Shown: positions 17,226 through 27,261 of the stretch, in pieces
How the letters are laid out: each line of letters starts with the position of its first letter
Numbering within the stretch: position 1 is the first letter of the stretch
Assembly (NCBI RefSeq): GCF_003346815.1
Contig: NZ_CP031217.1
Span: 1,302,001-1,366,000 of the forward strand
Source of the DNA: Halarcobacter bivalviorum
Lineage (GTDB): Bacteria > Campylobacterota > Campylobacteria > Campylobacterales > Arcobacteraceae
Direction of reading: 5' to 3'
DNA: 64,000 nt
Notes under the pieces: generated by a model
What the model saw: the letters and a program-made list of their open reading frames with translations, nothing else
The model's database searches: none
Told to the model about the DNA's origin: nothing
Translations under genes and position numbers: made by a program

Positions 17226-17247
17226 AAACACTCTATTTATATTTTTA
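17212..17247. terminator. Bidirectional terminator between ribBA and pckA
   Basis: Perfect 12-bp stem AAATAGAGTGTT/AACACTCTATTT with an AAA loop, followed by ATATTTTT on the plus strand; it also lies just past the pckA stop on the minus strand. The ribBA stop is within the hairpin. Confidence 0.75.
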
Positions 17248-18825
17248 TTGTAGTTTAGGACCAGCTGACGTAAAGTCGTAATCACTCTCTAATGTTAAAT
17301 ACTTTTTAAAGTTATCAATATACATACCTGCTAATTTAATAGCTGTCTCATCATAAGACTCTTTATCTTCCCAAGTATTTCTTGGATTTAATACTTCTGT
17401 ATCAACACCACTTAGTGTTTTTGGAATGTTTAAATTAAAAATTGGAAGAGTTTCAAATTCTGAAGTTTCAATTGAACCATCTAAAATTGCATCAATACAA
17501 GCTCTTGTATTTTTGATACTCATTCTTGAACCAATACCATATGGACCACCAGTCCAACCAGTATTTACTAAGTATACATTTACACCATGCTCATCAATTT
17601 TTTTACCAAGTAATTCAGCATAAACAGTAGGGTTTAAAGGTAAAAAAGCTTCTCCGAAACAAGAACTAAATGTAGCAACTGGTTCTGTAATACCTCTTTC
17701 TGTTCCTGCAACTTTTGCAGTATATCCACTTAGGAAGTAGTACATTGCCTGTCTTTTATCTAATTTTGAAACAGGAGGTAATACACCAAATGCATCTGCA
17801 CATAAGAAGATAATATTTTCAGGATGACCACCTCTCATATCTGGAGTATGATTAGGAATATGATCAATTGGGTATGAAACTCTTGTATTTTCTGTTTTAC
17901 TACCATCTGTATAGTCAACAACACCATTTTCATCAGCTACTACATTTTCTAAAATAGCACCTTTTTTAATAGCATTGAAAATATCAGGTTCAGATTCACC
18001 ATCTAAGTTAATAACTTTTGCATAGCAACCACCTTCGAAGTTAAATACTCCATTATCATCCCAACCATGTTCATCATCACCAATTAATCTTCTTTTTGGA
18101 TCAGTTGATAAAGTTGTTTTTCCTGTTCCTGATAAACCAAAGAATAGGGCAGTATCACCTTTTTCTCCAATATTTGCTGAACAGTGCATTGGAAGTTTAC
18201 CTTCTAAAGGTAACCAATAGTTCATCATAGAGAAAACACCTTTTTTCATCTCACCTGCGTACCAAGTTCCACCGATAAGTGCTGTATTATCTTCTACATT
18301 AAATACAACAAATACTTCTGAGTGTAAACCATGACTTACATAAGCCATATCAACTGTTTTACAAGCATTATAAACAGTAAATTCTGGTTTAAAGTCTTCT
18401 AAATCTTCTTTAGGAGGAACAATAAACATATTTTGAATAAAATGTGCTTGCCAAGCTACTTCAGTAATAAATCTTACAGATTTTCTACTATCTAAAGATG
18501 AACCACAATATACATCAGTTACATATAAATCTTTTCCACCAAGTTGTTTTTTAGCTACTACTTCTAAATCTTCATATACTTCTTTAGAAACTTTTCTATT
18601 AATATCACCCCAAGCAATATATTTATTTGAAGGATCTTGATTTACAAAAAATTTATCTTTTGGACTTCTTCCTGTAAAAATCCCTGTATCAACCATTAAT
18701 GCACCAGTTGAAGAAACTTTTGCTCCTTCATTCTCTACGGCGTGTTGTATTAAGCTATCTATATCTAAGTTTCTATAAACTTTACCTACATTTTCTAAAC
18801 CAAGTGAGTCTTTAATTTCAGACAT
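17245..18825 (-). CDS. pckA: Phosphoenolpyruvate carboxykinase (ATP)
   Basis: Converts oxaloacetate and ATP to PEP and CO2, the entry step of gluconeogenesis. The 526-aa protein has the P-loop [11 protein letters not shown], the kinase-2 region [21 protein letters not shown] and the substrate-binding SGRSPKDK-like stretch ([11 protein letters not shown]) near residue 50. ATP-type because of the GLSGTGKT P-loop and overall length. Last gene after oadGAB with a 27-bp gap, so oxaloacetate use for PEP and for decarboxylation are placed under one control. Confidence 0.96.
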   Translation of the reverse strand: MSEIKDSLGLENVGKVYRNLDIDSLIQHAVENEGAKVSSTGALMVDTGIFTGRSPKDKFFVNQDPSNKYIAWGDINRKVSKEVYEDLEVVAKKQLGGKDLYVTDVYCGSSLDSRKSVRFITEVAWQAHFIQNMFIVPPKEDLEDFKPEFTVYNACKTVDMAYVSHGLHSEVFVVFNVEDNTALIGGTWYAGEMKKGVFSMMNYWLPLEGKLPMHCSANIGEKGDTALFFGLSGTGKTTLSTDPKRRLIGDDEHGWDDNGVFNFEGGCYAKVINLDGESEPDIFNAIKKGAILENVVADENGVVDYTDGSKTENTRVSYPIDHIPNHTPDMRGGHPENIIFLCADAFGVLPPVSKLDKRQAMYYFLSGYTAKVAGTERGITEPVATFSSCFGEAFLPLNPTVYAELLGKKIDEHGVNVYLVNTGWTGGPYGIGSRMSIKNTRACIDAILDGSIETSEFETLPIFNLNIPKTLSGVDTEVLNPRNTWEDKESYDETAIKLAGMYIDNFKKYLTLESDYDFTSAGPKLQ

Positions 18826-18852
18826 TTCCTATTTTCCCTACTAATTAAAATT

Positions 18853-20169
18853 TTAAAAAATCGATAAAAGTACACCAGCAGCTACGGCAGAGCCAATAAC
18901 ACCAGCAACATTAGGACCCATCGCATGCATTAATAATACATTTGATTTGTCATATTCTTGTCCAACTTTACTAACAACTCTTGCTGCCATTGGTACAGCT
19001 GATACTCCTGCAGCACCAATAAGAGGGTTAATCTTATTCTCATCAGACGAAAATTTATTCATGATCTTTGCCATGATTACACCTGCTGCTGTTCCTGCTG
19101 CAAATGCAATTAATCCAATAACCATAATCCCAAGTGTCTCTAACACTAAGAATTTATCAGCAGCTAGTTTTGAACCAACCCCTAATCCTAAGAAAATTGT
19201 TACTATATTGATTAATGAATTCTGCATTGTATCAGAAAGTCTCTCAACAACTCCTGATTGTTTGAAGAAATTTCCTAAACAAAATGCTCCAATTAGTGGA
19301 GTTGACTCTGGTAAGAACAGAATTGCTAACAATAATATAACAATTGGCAGTGTTAAATTCTCTAATTTATGCACTTTTCTTAATTTTGGCATTTTGATTT
19401 TTCTTTCAGCCTCTGAAGTAAGTGCCTTCATAATTGGAGGTTGAATTACTGGTACTAATGCCATATAAGAGTATGCTGCTACTGCAATTGCACCTAATAA
19501 TTCAGGAGCTAATCTATTTGCAATAAAGATTGATGTTGGTCCATCAGCTCCACCAATAATAGAAATAGCTGAAGCAGACTGTAAATCAAATCCTAAAACT
19601 ACTGCACCTACTAGTGATCCAAAGATACCAAACTGTGCTGCTCCTCCTAGGATTGCTGCTTTTGGATTTGCTAATAGTGGAGTAAAGTCTGTCATTGCTC
19701 CAACTCCCATAAAAATTAATAATGGGAAAAATCCATTTGCAATACCCATATTATAAATAATACCAAGCATTCCAGTCTCTCCACCAATTCCAGCTAGTGG
19801 AATATTAGCTAAGATACCACCAAAGGCTATTGGCATTAATAATAATGGTTCAAATCCTTTTGCAATTGCAAGGTAGAATAAGAATAGACAAATTGCTATC
19901 ATTATTAATCTACCCCAAGTTTGTTCAAAAGTAGTCATAACTCTTGCATCTTCGGCATGAGCTTCTGAAGTCATTACATCATCACTTGGATTTGTAAAAG
20001 CATAAATCCCTGTTGTTTTATAGAATGACTCTAATAATTGACCTAATGATTTTTCATGATATTCATGTTTTACTTCTTCTGCAGGTGCTGCATTTGCACT
20101 TGCAAAAGAGTTTGTTGTGAATAGTGTAAAAAACAACAGTAGCATTGAAGCTAGTATTTTTTTATTCAT
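18853..20169 (-). CDS. oadB: Oxaloacetate decarboxylase beta subunit (sodium pump)
   Basis: Membrane subunit that couples decarboxylation of carboxybiotin to Na+ export. The 438-aa protein starts with a signal-like helix (residues 1-24) and a ~60-residue polar segment, then about nine membrane helices. The diagnostic stretches are [21 protein letters not shown], the Na+-site region [17 protein letters not shown], and [14 protein letters not shown]...[15 protein letters not shown]. The N-terminal extension is longer than in Klebsiella OadB. Middle of the oadG-oadA-oadB-pckA run with 26-27-bp gaps. Confidence 0.95.
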   Translation of the reverse strand: MNKKILASMLLLFFTLFTTNSFASANAAPAEEVKHEYHEKSLGQLLESFYKTTGIYAFTNPSDDVMTSEAHAEDARVMTTFEQTWGRLIMIAICLFLFYLAIAKGFEPLLLMPIAFGGILANIPLAGIGGETGMLGIIYNMGIANGFFPLLIFMGVGAMTDFTPLLANPKAAILGGAAQFGIFGSLVGAVVLGFDLQSASAISIIGGADGPTSIFIANRLAPELLGAIAVAAYSYMALVPVIQPPIMKALTSEAERKIKMPKLRKVHKLENLTLPIVILLLAILFLPESTPLIGAFCLGNFFKQSGVVERLSDTMQNSLINIVTIFLGLGVGSKLAADKFLVLETLGIMVIGLIAFAAGTAAGVIMAKIMNKFSSDENKINPLIGAAGVSAVPMAARVVSKVGQEYDKSNVLLMHAMGPNVAGVIGSAVAAGVLLSIF

Positions 20170-20195
20170 TAAATATTTCTCCAGTTCTTTATAGC

Positions 20196-22001
20196 TTAGC
20201 TAATTGTTGCTATTGCTTGACCTTCTTCAACAGCATCACCTGGATTAGCTAAAATTGCACTTACTGTTCCATCACAAGGAGCTTCTACATCAATTTCCAT
20301 TTTCATTGCTTCTAGAATTGCTACGATATCACCTTGTTTTACTGTATCTCCAACTTTAACATTTACTTTCCATACATTTCCTGCAACAGTTGCTCCAACT
20401 TCTGCTCCACCACCACTTACTGGTGCTGCTGATGCTGATGTTTCTACTGGTGTTACTTGAATATCTGCATTACCTTCAGCTACAGTTACATTAAATTTTT
20501 GTCCATCTACAACTACTGTATAGTTTCCTGTTGCATTACTCATACTATTTTTCTCTCCTAATTTACATTCTTTATCATTTTCGCATGTTGCATCATTTGT
20601 TTTTCTTACATTTAATGGGCTTTCACCTTTTAGAAAAGCAATTCCTTTTTCATCACAAGCTGCTGCTATAAAGATATTCTCATCACTTGTTTCGATATTC
20701 TCTTCTTTTAATCTTCCTTCCCAGTAAGACATAGTTTTCTTCTCATCTCTATCTGCTATATCTAGTGGGTTTTCACTTGTTGGTTCAAGTTTTAGTTTTT
20801 CAGAAGCTAATTTAACAATCTCTTGGTCTGGTTCAACTGGTGTTTTACCGAAGTATCCTAATACCATCTTTCCATAACCTGGTGCAATTTGTTTCCATGG
20901 TCCAAACATTACATTTGCGTATGCTTGTTGCCAATAGAATTGTGAAACTGGTGTTACTGATGTTCCATATCCACCTTTTTCTACTACTTCTTGCATTGCT
21001 TTTATTACTTCTGGGAATTTATCTAAAGTTCCATTATCTCTCATCATTTGTGTATTTGCTGTTAATGCTCCACCTGGCATTGGAGAGAATGGGATTAAAG
21101 GAGAAACTTGTGTTGCTTCTGGTGGCATAAAGTAATCTTTTAAACAAGATTGTAAAGTATCTTGATATTTTAATACTTTAGAGATTTCTAATCCACCTAA
21201 ATCATAATTCATACCTTTTACTGCGTGCATCATTGTTAGGATATCTGGTTGAGATGTCCCTCCACTTACAGGAGATGCTGCTAGGTCTATTCCATCTGCT
21301 CCTGCATCTAATGCTGCTAAGTAACAAGCTACTGATACTCCTGCTGTTTCATGTGTATGTAATCTAATATGAGTATCTTCACCTACTAATTTTCTTGCCA
21401 TTTTAATAGTATCAAATACTTTTTGTGGAGAAGATGTTCCACTTGCATCTTTAAAACAAATAGAGTCAAATGGTAAGCCACTATCTAGGATATTTCTTAA
21501 TGTCTTTTCATAGAATGGTACATCATGAGCTCCTTCACATCCTGGAGGTAAGTCCATTAATGTTACTACTACTTCATGATTTAGTCCATATTTTTTTATA
21601 CATTCTGCACTATATTCTAAGTTTTGTACATCATTTAATGCATCAAAGTTTCTTATTGTTGTTACACCATGTTTTGCAAACATTTTTGCGTGCATCTCTA
21701 CTAGTTCTCTTGAACCTGTATCTAGCATTACTGTATTTATACCTCTTGCTAGGGTTTGTAGATTCGCTTCTGGTCCTACAATTTCTCTAAATTTATCCAT
21801 CATTTCGAATGCGTTTTCTTGTAGATAGAAGAATAAAGATTGGAATCTTGCTCCTCCTCCGAACTCGAAATGATTGATACCTGCTTCTTTCGCAGCTTCA
21901 ACAGCTGGAAAAAAATCTTCCATTAAAACTCTACCTCCGAAGACAGATTGGAATCCATCTCTAAATGTAGTATCCATAACATCAATATATTTTTTTGACA
22001 T
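20196..22001 (-). CDS. oadA: Oxaloacetate decarboxylase alpha subunit (biotin carboxyltransferase)
   Basis: Soluble subunit: residues ~1-460 are the carboxyltransferase domain ([16 protein letters not shown] near residue 10, [32 protein letters not shown]), and the C-terminal ~75 residues are the biotinyl domain with EAMKMEIDV, Lys being biotinylated. A long Ala/Pro/Gly-like linker ([14 protein letters not shown]) joins them. Related to pyruvate carboxylase subunit B, but the oadG and oadB neighbours identify the sodium pump. The carboxyltransferase has FRDG where DxHQS is usual ([10 protein letters not shown]), so the second metal-site residues deserve inspection. Confidence 0.93.
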   Translation of the reverse strand: MSKKYIDVMDTTFRDGFQSVFGGRVLMEDFFPAVEAAKEAGINHFEFGGGARFQSLFFYLQENAFEMMDKFREIVGPEANLQTLARGINTVMLDTGSRELVEMHAKMFAKHGVTTIRNFDALNDVQNLEYSAECIKKYGLNHEVVVTLMDLPPGCEGAHDVPFYEKTLRNILDSGLPFDSICFKDASGTSSPQKVFDTIKMARKLVGEDTHIRLHTHETAGVSVACYLAALDAGADGIDLAASPVSGGTSQPDILTMMHAVKGMNYDLGGLEISKVLKYQDTLQSCLKDYFMPPEATQVSPLIPFSPMPGGALTANTQMMRDNGTLDKFPEVIKAMQEVVEKGGYGTSVTPVSQFYWQQAYANVMFGPWKQIAPGYGKMVLGYFGKTPVEPDQEIVKLASEKLKLEPTSENPLDIADRDEKKTMSYWEGRLKEENIETSDENIFIAAACDEKGIAFLKGESPLNVRKTNDATCENDKECKLGEKNSMSNATGNYTVVVDGQKFNVTVAEGNADIQVTPVETSASAAPVSGGGAEVGATVAGNVWKVNVKVGDTVKQGDIVAILEAMKMEIDVEAPCDGTVSAILANPGDAVEEGQAIATIS

Positions 22002-22006
22002 TTAAT

Positions 22007-22252
22007 TTAACCTTTTAGATTTTTATGATGTTGAACAGCTGCTACTATAGCCGCTATCTTTGCAGTTTTCTCTTTTGAAGCCTCTGTAGTTCTTGGCTTT
22101 GTAGGTGCTGGTGTCTCTCCTTGCGGAAAATACTTACCAATTATTTTTGCTTGCAGTTTTAAAGCATAGACCATTACGATCAAGAATAAGAATACTATCC
22201 CCATCCCCAAGACCATAAACTTTATCGCTTCTGCAACTAAGTTTGTTTCCAT
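22007..22252 (-). CDS. oadG: Oxaloacetate decarboxylase gamma subunit
   Basis: Small subunit that anchors the alpha chain to the beta membrane subunit. A single membrane helix (FMVLGMGIVFLFLIVMVYAL) is followed by a Pro/Lys linker and a short C-terminal helix ending in AAIVAAVQHHKNLKG, whose His residues match the metal/alpha-binding tail of OadG. I chose ATG 22252 (81 aa, METNLVAEA) because GGGGAG precedes it by 4 nt; the upstream ATG at 22273 has no ribosome binding site. First gene of the operon, 5 bp before oadA. Confidence 0.9.
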   Translation of the reverse strand: METNLVAEAIKFMVLGMGIVFLFLIVMVYALKLQAKIIGKYFPQGETPAPTKPRTTEASKEKTAKIAAIVAAVQHHKNLKG

Positions 22253-22339
22253 ATTACTCCCCGTGGTTACCATCGTGTAATTAGTAAAGTAATTTTATAT
22301 AAACTTTGCTTTAGTAAAATTTATTTTTAACACTAAGTG

Positions 22340-22345
22340 ATTATA
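22340..22345 (-). promoter_or_regulatory. Candidate -10 box of oadGAB-pckA
   Basis: TATAAT on the minus strand about 90 bp before oadG in the 320-bp gene-free region. No -35 is evident. The surrounding region carries repeated TTTAGTAA elements (see the operator feature), so the promoter may be shared in regulation with the divergent S24 repressor. Confidence 0.35.
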
Positions 22346-22527
22346 AATTTGAGAATTTAACTTTATTATTAATTTTTATAATATTTTTTTACCAACAACT
22401 AATAATAAATTATCAATTTTTAGTAAAAAATTCATTACAGAATTTGTTGCTTTAGTAATTTTTGCTGACATTTTAAAGTCCTTTTTTTAATAATATGTCA
22501 AAATTTTATAATTTTTTCATAAAAGAC

Positions 22528-22556
22528 TTGAAAAATATTGCATTTTGTAATATAAT
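22528..22556 (+). promoter_or_regulatory. Promoter of the S24 repressor gene
   Basis: TTGAAA (22528), 17-bp spacer, TATAAT (22551). Transcription from about 22563 would leave only an ~11-nt leader carrying AAGGAG. Overlapping the -10 is GTAAT-ATA-ATTAC, a candidate autoregulatory operator. Confidence 0.75.
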
Positions 22557-22573
22557 TACTAAAAGGAGTTATT

Positions 22574-23230
22574 ATGTTAGCTGTATCAGAAATAATAGAA
22601 AAATTAAAAGACATTATAAGTAAAGATGGAAAAGATGGTAAGGTTTTTGATAAAGATGTTGCTGGTGCATTAGAGTTAAGCCAAGTAAATTTTGCAACAA
22701 TGAAGAATAGAGGAAAAATACCTTTTTCTAATATTTTAGACTTTTGTGCAAGAAAAAAAATCTCTATTAACTGGTTACTATACAATCAAAATCCAGGTTC
22801 ATTAGTAGATTCTACAGATAAATATTGGATTAGATACTATCCTGAAGTTAGAGTAAGTGCTGGTGGAGGTGCTTATGAAAATGATGATGAATATGAGAGT
22901 TTAGAAGTTCCTCCTTATTTTATTAATATGTTAGGTGGACAAGATAATCTTAAAAATGTAGAGGCAATCAATGTAGTAGGGGACTCTATGGAGCCAACAT
23001 TAAATAGTGATAATATAATTTTTATTGATAAGAGTAAAAAAGATGTAGCAAGAGATGGAATTTATGCTTTTACTACAAATCATGGTTTATTTGTAAAAAG
23101 AATTCAAAAAAGAGTTGATGGAAAGTTAGATGTTATCTCTGATAATAAAGATTATCCTATTCAAGTTTTAGAAAATAGAGAACTAAATATAATTGGAAAA
23201 GTTGTAAGTACTTTTGGTATGATTTACTAA
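22574..23230 (+). CDS. Helix-turn-helix S24-type repressor (LexA/CI-like)
   Basis: 218 aa: an N-terminal ~70-residue helix-turn-helix domain of the CI/bacteriophage type (VAGALELSQVNFATMKNRGKIPF), and a C-terminal S24 peptidase-like domain with the Ser in VVGDSMEPT and the Lys in GLFVKRIQK, as in self-cleaving repressors; the cleavage site Ala-Gly would be near SAGGGAY. No phage genes are nearby, so it is a chromosomal regulator of a type frequent in Campylobacterota, possibly stress-responsive. ATG 22574 follows AAGGAG. It is divergent from oadGAB and could control it, but this is inference. Confidence 0.9.
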   Translation: MLAVSEIIEKLKDIISKDGKDGKVFDKDVAGALELSQVNFATMKNRGKIPFSNILDFCARKKISINWLLYNQNPGSLVDSTDKYWIRYYPEVRVSAGGGAYENDDEYESLEVPPYFINMLGGQDNLKNVEAINVVGDSMEPTLNSDNIIFIDKSKKDVARDGIYAFTTNHGLFVKRIQKRVDGKLDVISDNKDYPIQVLENRELNIIGKVVSTFGMIY

Positions 23231-23236
23231 AAGTAC

Positions 23237-24232
23237 TTAGATTAAAGTAGGTTCATTGTTCTCTTTAGAAACTTGTTCATAAAGAGTTTCATAATCTAAT
23301 CCTACAAAATATACAGCATTAAATGAGTTTTTCTTTAAAAAGAATTTTAAATCATCTAAAGAATCAAGATGTGTGAACTCTATATGTGTATTATCTGTTA
23401 TCTCTTCTAAAGTTAAATATAGTATTTTTGCATATTTATATTTATTTTTTAAATATGCAATTTCTGCTTCCATTAGCTCTTTATTTTCTTGAGCCAATAA
23501 AAACTTATCAGTTCTTCCATGTTCTGTATGGTTTATTAATTTATCTACAAAAATAGGTTTTAATTTATTAAATTTTTTTAATTTATTTAAATCTGCATCA
23601 AAACCTAAAAAACTATATACATCAAGAAACTCTTTTAAATAAAGGCTTGGTATCTTTATTTTTGAAAAATATTTATCTTGATAAGAAAAAGTTGTTTCAA
23701 AAATAGAGTGTTCTATTAAGTTTTTAATTTCATAATCTTTTGTATTAAAATTAAAATTAACAGGATAGATATTCTCTAATGTTTTTTGACAAGAACAAAT
23801 AATTGTATCATTCTCTTCAATATCATCAATAATTCTAAAGAATTTAGATAAATCTTTAGGAATTAGTTTAATTTTTGTATGAGAAGTTGTTTTTCTAAGT
23901 ATTTCAAATAAATTATAACTTACTACATTGCAATAAAATGCAGTAAGTTTTTTATTTGAAAGTTGAAATCTTATTAATTTAGTAATAGATTCTTTTATAC
24001 TTTGAACTTTTATCCAAGCTATCTCTTTATCTATAATATCGATATTCTCATCTACAATCAAAGCAAAAGCTCCATTTTCCAGAGCCTCATTAATATCCTC
24101 TTTATTTTGAACAATAAAAAGGTCACCTTCTTTTACTTTTTTAACATTTGTTTTAATTGAGTAAATAAATGAAATTGATGGTTGGTTTAATAACCTACCA
24201 TCAACTATATCAAGAATAGATGTTATTTGCAC
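23237..24232 (-). CDS. Uncharacterised protein with MurF-like N-terminal domain
   Basis: A 331-aa protein with a Mur-ligase-style N-terminal stretch (VKKVKEGDLFIVQNKEDINEALENGAFALIVDE, residues ~31-63), the pattern that binds UDP in MurE/MurF. The rest does not show the ATP-binding GTNGKT motif of Mur ligases, so it cannot be a complete ligase. It starts at GTG, overlapping the metG stop by one base (TAGTG), and so is translationally coupled to metG. I recall the same arrangement in C. jejuni (Cj0837c beside metG). Function unknown; a peptidoglycan-precursor-binding role is only a guess. Confidence 0.7.
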   Translation of the reverse strand: MQITSILDIVDGRLLNQPSISFIYSIKTNVKKVKEGDLFIVQNKEDINEALENGAFALIVDENIDIIDKEIAWIKVQSIKESITKLIRFQLSNKKLTAFYCNVVSYNLFEILRKTTSHTKIKLIPKDLSKFFRIIDDIEENDTIICSCQKTLENIYPVNFNFNTKDYEIKNLIEHSIFETTFSYQDKYFSKIKIPSLYLKEFLDVYSFLGFDADLNKLKKFNKLKPIFVDKLINHTEHGRTDKFLLAQENKELMEAEIAYLKNKYKYAKILYLTLEEITDNTHIEFTHLDSLDDLKFFLKKNSFNAVYFVGLDYETLYEQVSKENNEPTLI

Positions 24233-26187
24233 TAGCTTATTTTTGTCCCATTAGTTTTAGAAGTTTCTGGTCTAATTAATGATAAACCATTTTCATCTTT
24301 TGCAGCAAGAAGCATACCTTCACTTAGCATTCCCATTAGTTTTGCTGGTTTAAGGTTTGCTACAACACAAGCTTGTGTACCAACTAAACTTTCAGCAGAA
24401 TAGAACTCTTTAATTCCAGCAAGAACTTGTCTTGGTTTTTCTTCTCCTACATCAACTTGTAGTTTTAATAGTTTACTTGATTTTGGAACTTCTTCGGCTT
24501 CTATAATTGTTCCTATTTTTAGAGTAGTTTCAAAGAATTTATCAATAGTAATTAGATTATCTTCTTCAACTTTTTCCTCTTTTTTTACTTCTTTTTTCTT
24601 TTCTGCTTCAGCTTTTGAAACCTCTGTTGGCTTTGCTTGTTCTAATAAGATATCTTCAATTCTTGGGAAAAGTTGCTCAACTTTTGTAATAGTTGTTTCT
24701 CCTATTAGTTCTTTATTAACAATAAGTTTAGTATATGAGTCATTATTAATTTCTAAACCTAATGAAGTAGCAATTTTAGCAATTTTTTCAGGCATTACAG
24801 AATCTAGAAGTAGGGCAACTTTAGCCATAATATTAGTAATTAAGGCTACTAATGCCATAGCTTCTTCTTCTTTCCCATCTTTCATTTTTGCCCAAGGCTC
24901 ATAATCTCCAATTGCTTTATTAGCAATTGTTAATACTTTCCAAATATCTTCAAGGTATTTATTTAGTTGCATTTTAAATACATAGTTTTCTACATTATCT
25001 AAAATCTCTTGAACTTCATTTAACTCTTTTTGATGATATTTTTCAACATCTTTAGAATCAATTTTATAGTCAAAATATTTTCCCGACATACCAGAAATTC
25101 TATTTAAAAGATTTCCTAAATCATTTCCTAAATCTGAGTTGATTCTATCCATTAGAGCTTTTTGAGAAAAATCTCCATCTTGTCCAAAAGGAACTTCTCT
25201 TAGCATAAAGTATCTAAATGCATCTAACCCATAAGCATCTGCTACTTCTTTTGGATCAACAACATTTCCCTTTGATTTAGACATTTTTTCACCATCTCTT
25301 GTCCACCAACCATGTGCTGCAATATGGTCTGGTAATGGTAAATCTAAAGACATTAAAAATGCTGGCCAATAAACAGAGTGAAACCTTAAAATATCTTTAC
25401 CTACTAAATGAACTTTAGCTGGCCAAAAATTCATATTTTTTTCATCATTTCCATAACCTAAAGCAGTTACATAGTTCATTAACGCATCTAACCAAACATA
25501 CATTACATGTTTTGGTTCATTTAAAGATTCAGGTAGTTTTACACCCCAATCAAATGAAGTTCTTGAAATAGAAAGGTCTTTTAATCCACCTTTAACAAAA
25601 TTTAAAATTTCATTTTTCTTTGCTCTTGGTAGAATACAGTCTTCATTCTCTTCATACCATTTAATTAGTTTATCTTCATATTTAGATAATTTGAAGAAAT
25701 AACTCTCTTCTTTTACAATATTTGTAGGTTTCCCACAATCAGGACAGAATTGCTCATCAATTAACTGTTTTTCTGTAAAGAAAGTTTCACATGATACACA
25801 ATAAAAACCTTCATATTCTCCTTTGTATATATCACCTTTTTCATACATTTTTTCAAAAGCTTTTTGAACACCAATTTTATGTTCTTCATCTGTAGTACGA
25901 ATAAATTTATCATAAGAGATATCAAAATCATCCCAAAGTTTTCTAAACTTTCCAGAAACTTCATCTGCATACTCTTTAGGAGTTTTTCCTCTAGCTTCTG
26001 CACTTTGAGCAATTTTTTGCCCATGTTCATCTGTTCCTGTTAAAAAATATGTGTTATATCCAGTTAGTCTTGAATATCTAGCTAACATATCAGCAATAAT
26101 TGTTGTATATGCATGACCAATATGAGCTACATCATTCACATAATAAATAGGAGTTGTAATATAAACATTTTTACAAGAATTTTCCAT
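24232..26187 (-). CDS. metG: Methionyl-tRNA synthetase
   Basis: Charges initiator and elongator tRNA-Met. The 651-aa protein has the class I HIGH motif in NDVAHIGHAYTT, a zinc knuckle (CVSCETFF...CPDCGKPT), KMSKSKGNVVDP, and a C-terminal tRNA-binding (Trbp111/EMAP-like) domain (FFETTLKIGTIIEAEEVP...VVANLKPAKLMGMLSEGMLLAA). A Lys/Glu-rich linker separates this domain from the core. The two tRNA-Met genes at 15799 and 15899 are its substrates. The next gene (26208) is 20 bp upstream. Confidence 0.97.
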   Translation of the reverse strand: MENSCKNVYITTPIYYVNDVAHIGHAYTTIIADMLARYSRLTGYNTYFLTGTDEHGQKIAQSAEARGKTPKEYADEVSGKFRKLWDDFDISYDKFIRTTDEEHKIGVQKAFEKMYEKGDIYKGEYEGFYCVSCETFFTEKQLIDEQFCPDCGKPTNIVKEESYFFKLSKYEDKLIKWYEENEDCILPRAKKNEILNFVKGGLKDLSISRTSFDWGVKLPESLNEPKHVMYVWLDALMNYVTALGYGNDEKNMNFWPAKVHLVGKDILRFHSVYWPAFLMSLDLPLPDHIAAHGWWTRDGEKMSKSKGNVVDPKEVADAYGLDAFRYFMLREVPFGQDGDFSQKALMDRINSDLGNDLGNLLNRISGMSGKYFDYKIDSKDVEKYHQKELNEVQEILDNVENYVFKMQLNKYLEDIWKVLTIANKAIGDYEPWAKMKDGKEEEAMALVALITNIMAKVALLLDSVMPEKIAKIATSLGLEINNDSYTKLIVNKELIGETTITKVEQLFPRIEDILLEQAKPTEVSKAEAEKKKEVKKEEKVEEDNLITIDKFFETTLKIGTIIEAEEVPKSSKLLKLQVDVGEEKPRQVLAGIKEFYSAESLVGTQACVVANLKPAKLMGMLSEGMLLAAKDENGLSLIRPETSKTNGTKIS

Positions 26188-26207
26188 ATAAATACCTTCT
26201 TTTTTAA

Positions 26208-26423
26208 TTAAAATTCAAATCCACCGCCAGAGCCTTTGTTCATAGACTCATAAACAGCAATTACATATTTTTTTCTAAGTTCACACTCAAAAAACTTTTC
26301 ACAAAAATTATTATTAGGTTGACAAGACTCTTTTTGATGTAAAGAGAGTTGGCAACTATTTAATTCTGCTTTAACATTTTCTAGGTTTTGTTCCCATTGA
26401 TCTTTTTCTTGATTTTCAGACAT
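26208..26423 (-). CDS. Small four-cysteine protein
   Basis: 71 aa with no signal peptide or membrane helix. Four Cys at 24, 34, 41 and 47 (Cys-x9-Cys-x6-Cys-x5-Cys) lie in two short helices, with a charged N-terminus and a Gly-rich tail (GSGGGFEF). The Cx9C spacing recalls oxidatively folded CHCH proteins, but with no known homologue to compare. The ATG overlaps fbp by 8 bp and it sits between fbp and metG, as I recall for C. jejuni Cj0839c. Function unknown. Confidence 0.7.
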   Translation of the reverse strand: MSENQEKDQWEQNLENVKAELNSCQLSLHQKESCQPNNNFCEKFFECELRKKYVIAVYESMNKGSGGGFEF

Positions 26424-27261
26424 GATCTTTGTAAACTTCTAAAACTCTTTTAATCTCATCTTTTGAACCAAAAAAACAAGGGCTAGTATCATGAATATGA
26501 GTTGTTTCAATCTCTAGAACTCTACTTTTCCCATTAACTGCTTGTCCACCTGCATATTCATATGCTAAAGCAAAAGGGAAAACTTCAAATAGTTGTCTTA
26601 GTTTACCTTTTGGTTTATCTGTAGTACCAGGATAAGAGAATAATCCTCCACCTTTTAGAAGAATTTGATGTAAATCAGGAACCATTCCTCCAGAATATCT
26701 TAAATAATAACCATCTTTATACATACTATTTATTAGTTCTTTATGGTGCTCTGGCCAGCACATTTGAGTAGAACCTGTTGCAGTTAACTTTCCTTTTTCT
26801 TCTAATTTAATATCTTTAATATAATTAAATTCTCCATCAAAAAGTCTATATAATTTTACACTATTTTTATATGCAACAACCATTTCAACTCTTGGTCCAA
26901 AAACAACATAAACTGAAGCAATAATATTATCTCCAGTAAAATCATTTTTATAAATACCATAAATAGAACCAACTGATAAATTTACATCAACTAATGAAGA
27001 ACCATCTAATGGATCATATGCAATTAGGTATTCACCCTTATCATTTAAGTGTACAATCTCTTCTTGCTCTTCACTAACTATAGCTTTAATACTAGGTACA
27101 GTAGCAAAAACTTTTTCAATAATAACATCACTAGCAATATCAAGTTTTAGTTGAGTATCACCTGTAGAGTTTTCATTTTCACTTTTTGCTGTATCACCTA
27201 ATTCTATAACATCTTGAATCTGTTTACTAGCTTCTTTTATTGCTTCAAATATCTCTTGCAT
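26416..27261 (-). CDS. fbp: Fructose-1,6-bisphosphatase class I
   Basis: Gluconeogenic phosphatase giving fructose 6-phosphate. At 281 aa it is shorter than the ~335-aa enterobacterial form but has the metal-binding VSEEQEE, the signature [17 protein letters not shown] and the active-site [21 protein letters not shown], where Lys-Leu-Arg is the substrate-binding turn. With pckA in the same window it supports sugar synthesis from C4 acids. ATG overlaps the mobB stop by one base, and the 3' end overlaps the small four-Cys gene. Confidence 0.95.
   Translation of the reverse strand: MQEIFEAIKEASKQIQDVIELGDTAKSENENSTGDTQLKLDIASDVIIEKVFATVPSIKAIVSEEQEEIVHLNDKGEYLIAYDPLDGSSLVDVNLSVGSIYGIYKNDFTGDNIIASVYVVFGPRVEMVVAYKNSVKLYRLFDGEFNYIKDIKLEEKGKLTATGSTQMCWPEHHKELINSMYKDGYYLRYSGGMVPDLHQILLKGGGLFSYPGTTDKPKGKLRQLFEVFPFALAYEYAGGQAVNGKSRVLEIETTHIHDTSPCFFGSKDEIKRVLEVYKDHV

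Larger units (their letters stand above)
22281..22563. promoter_or_regulatory. Cluster of TTTAGTAA elements (putative operators)
   Basis: The 320-bp divergent region between oadG and the S24 repressor has no gene but contains TTTAGTAA at 22310-22317, 22419-22426 and 22451-22458, its complement TTACTAAA at 22556-22563, and a 7-of-8 copy ending at 22287. The last complement overlaps the repressor -10 and the palindrome GTAAT-ATA-ATTAC. The 8-mer is expected less than 0.1 times here by base composition. They could be binding sites for the repressor encoded next to them. Confidence 0.45.
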
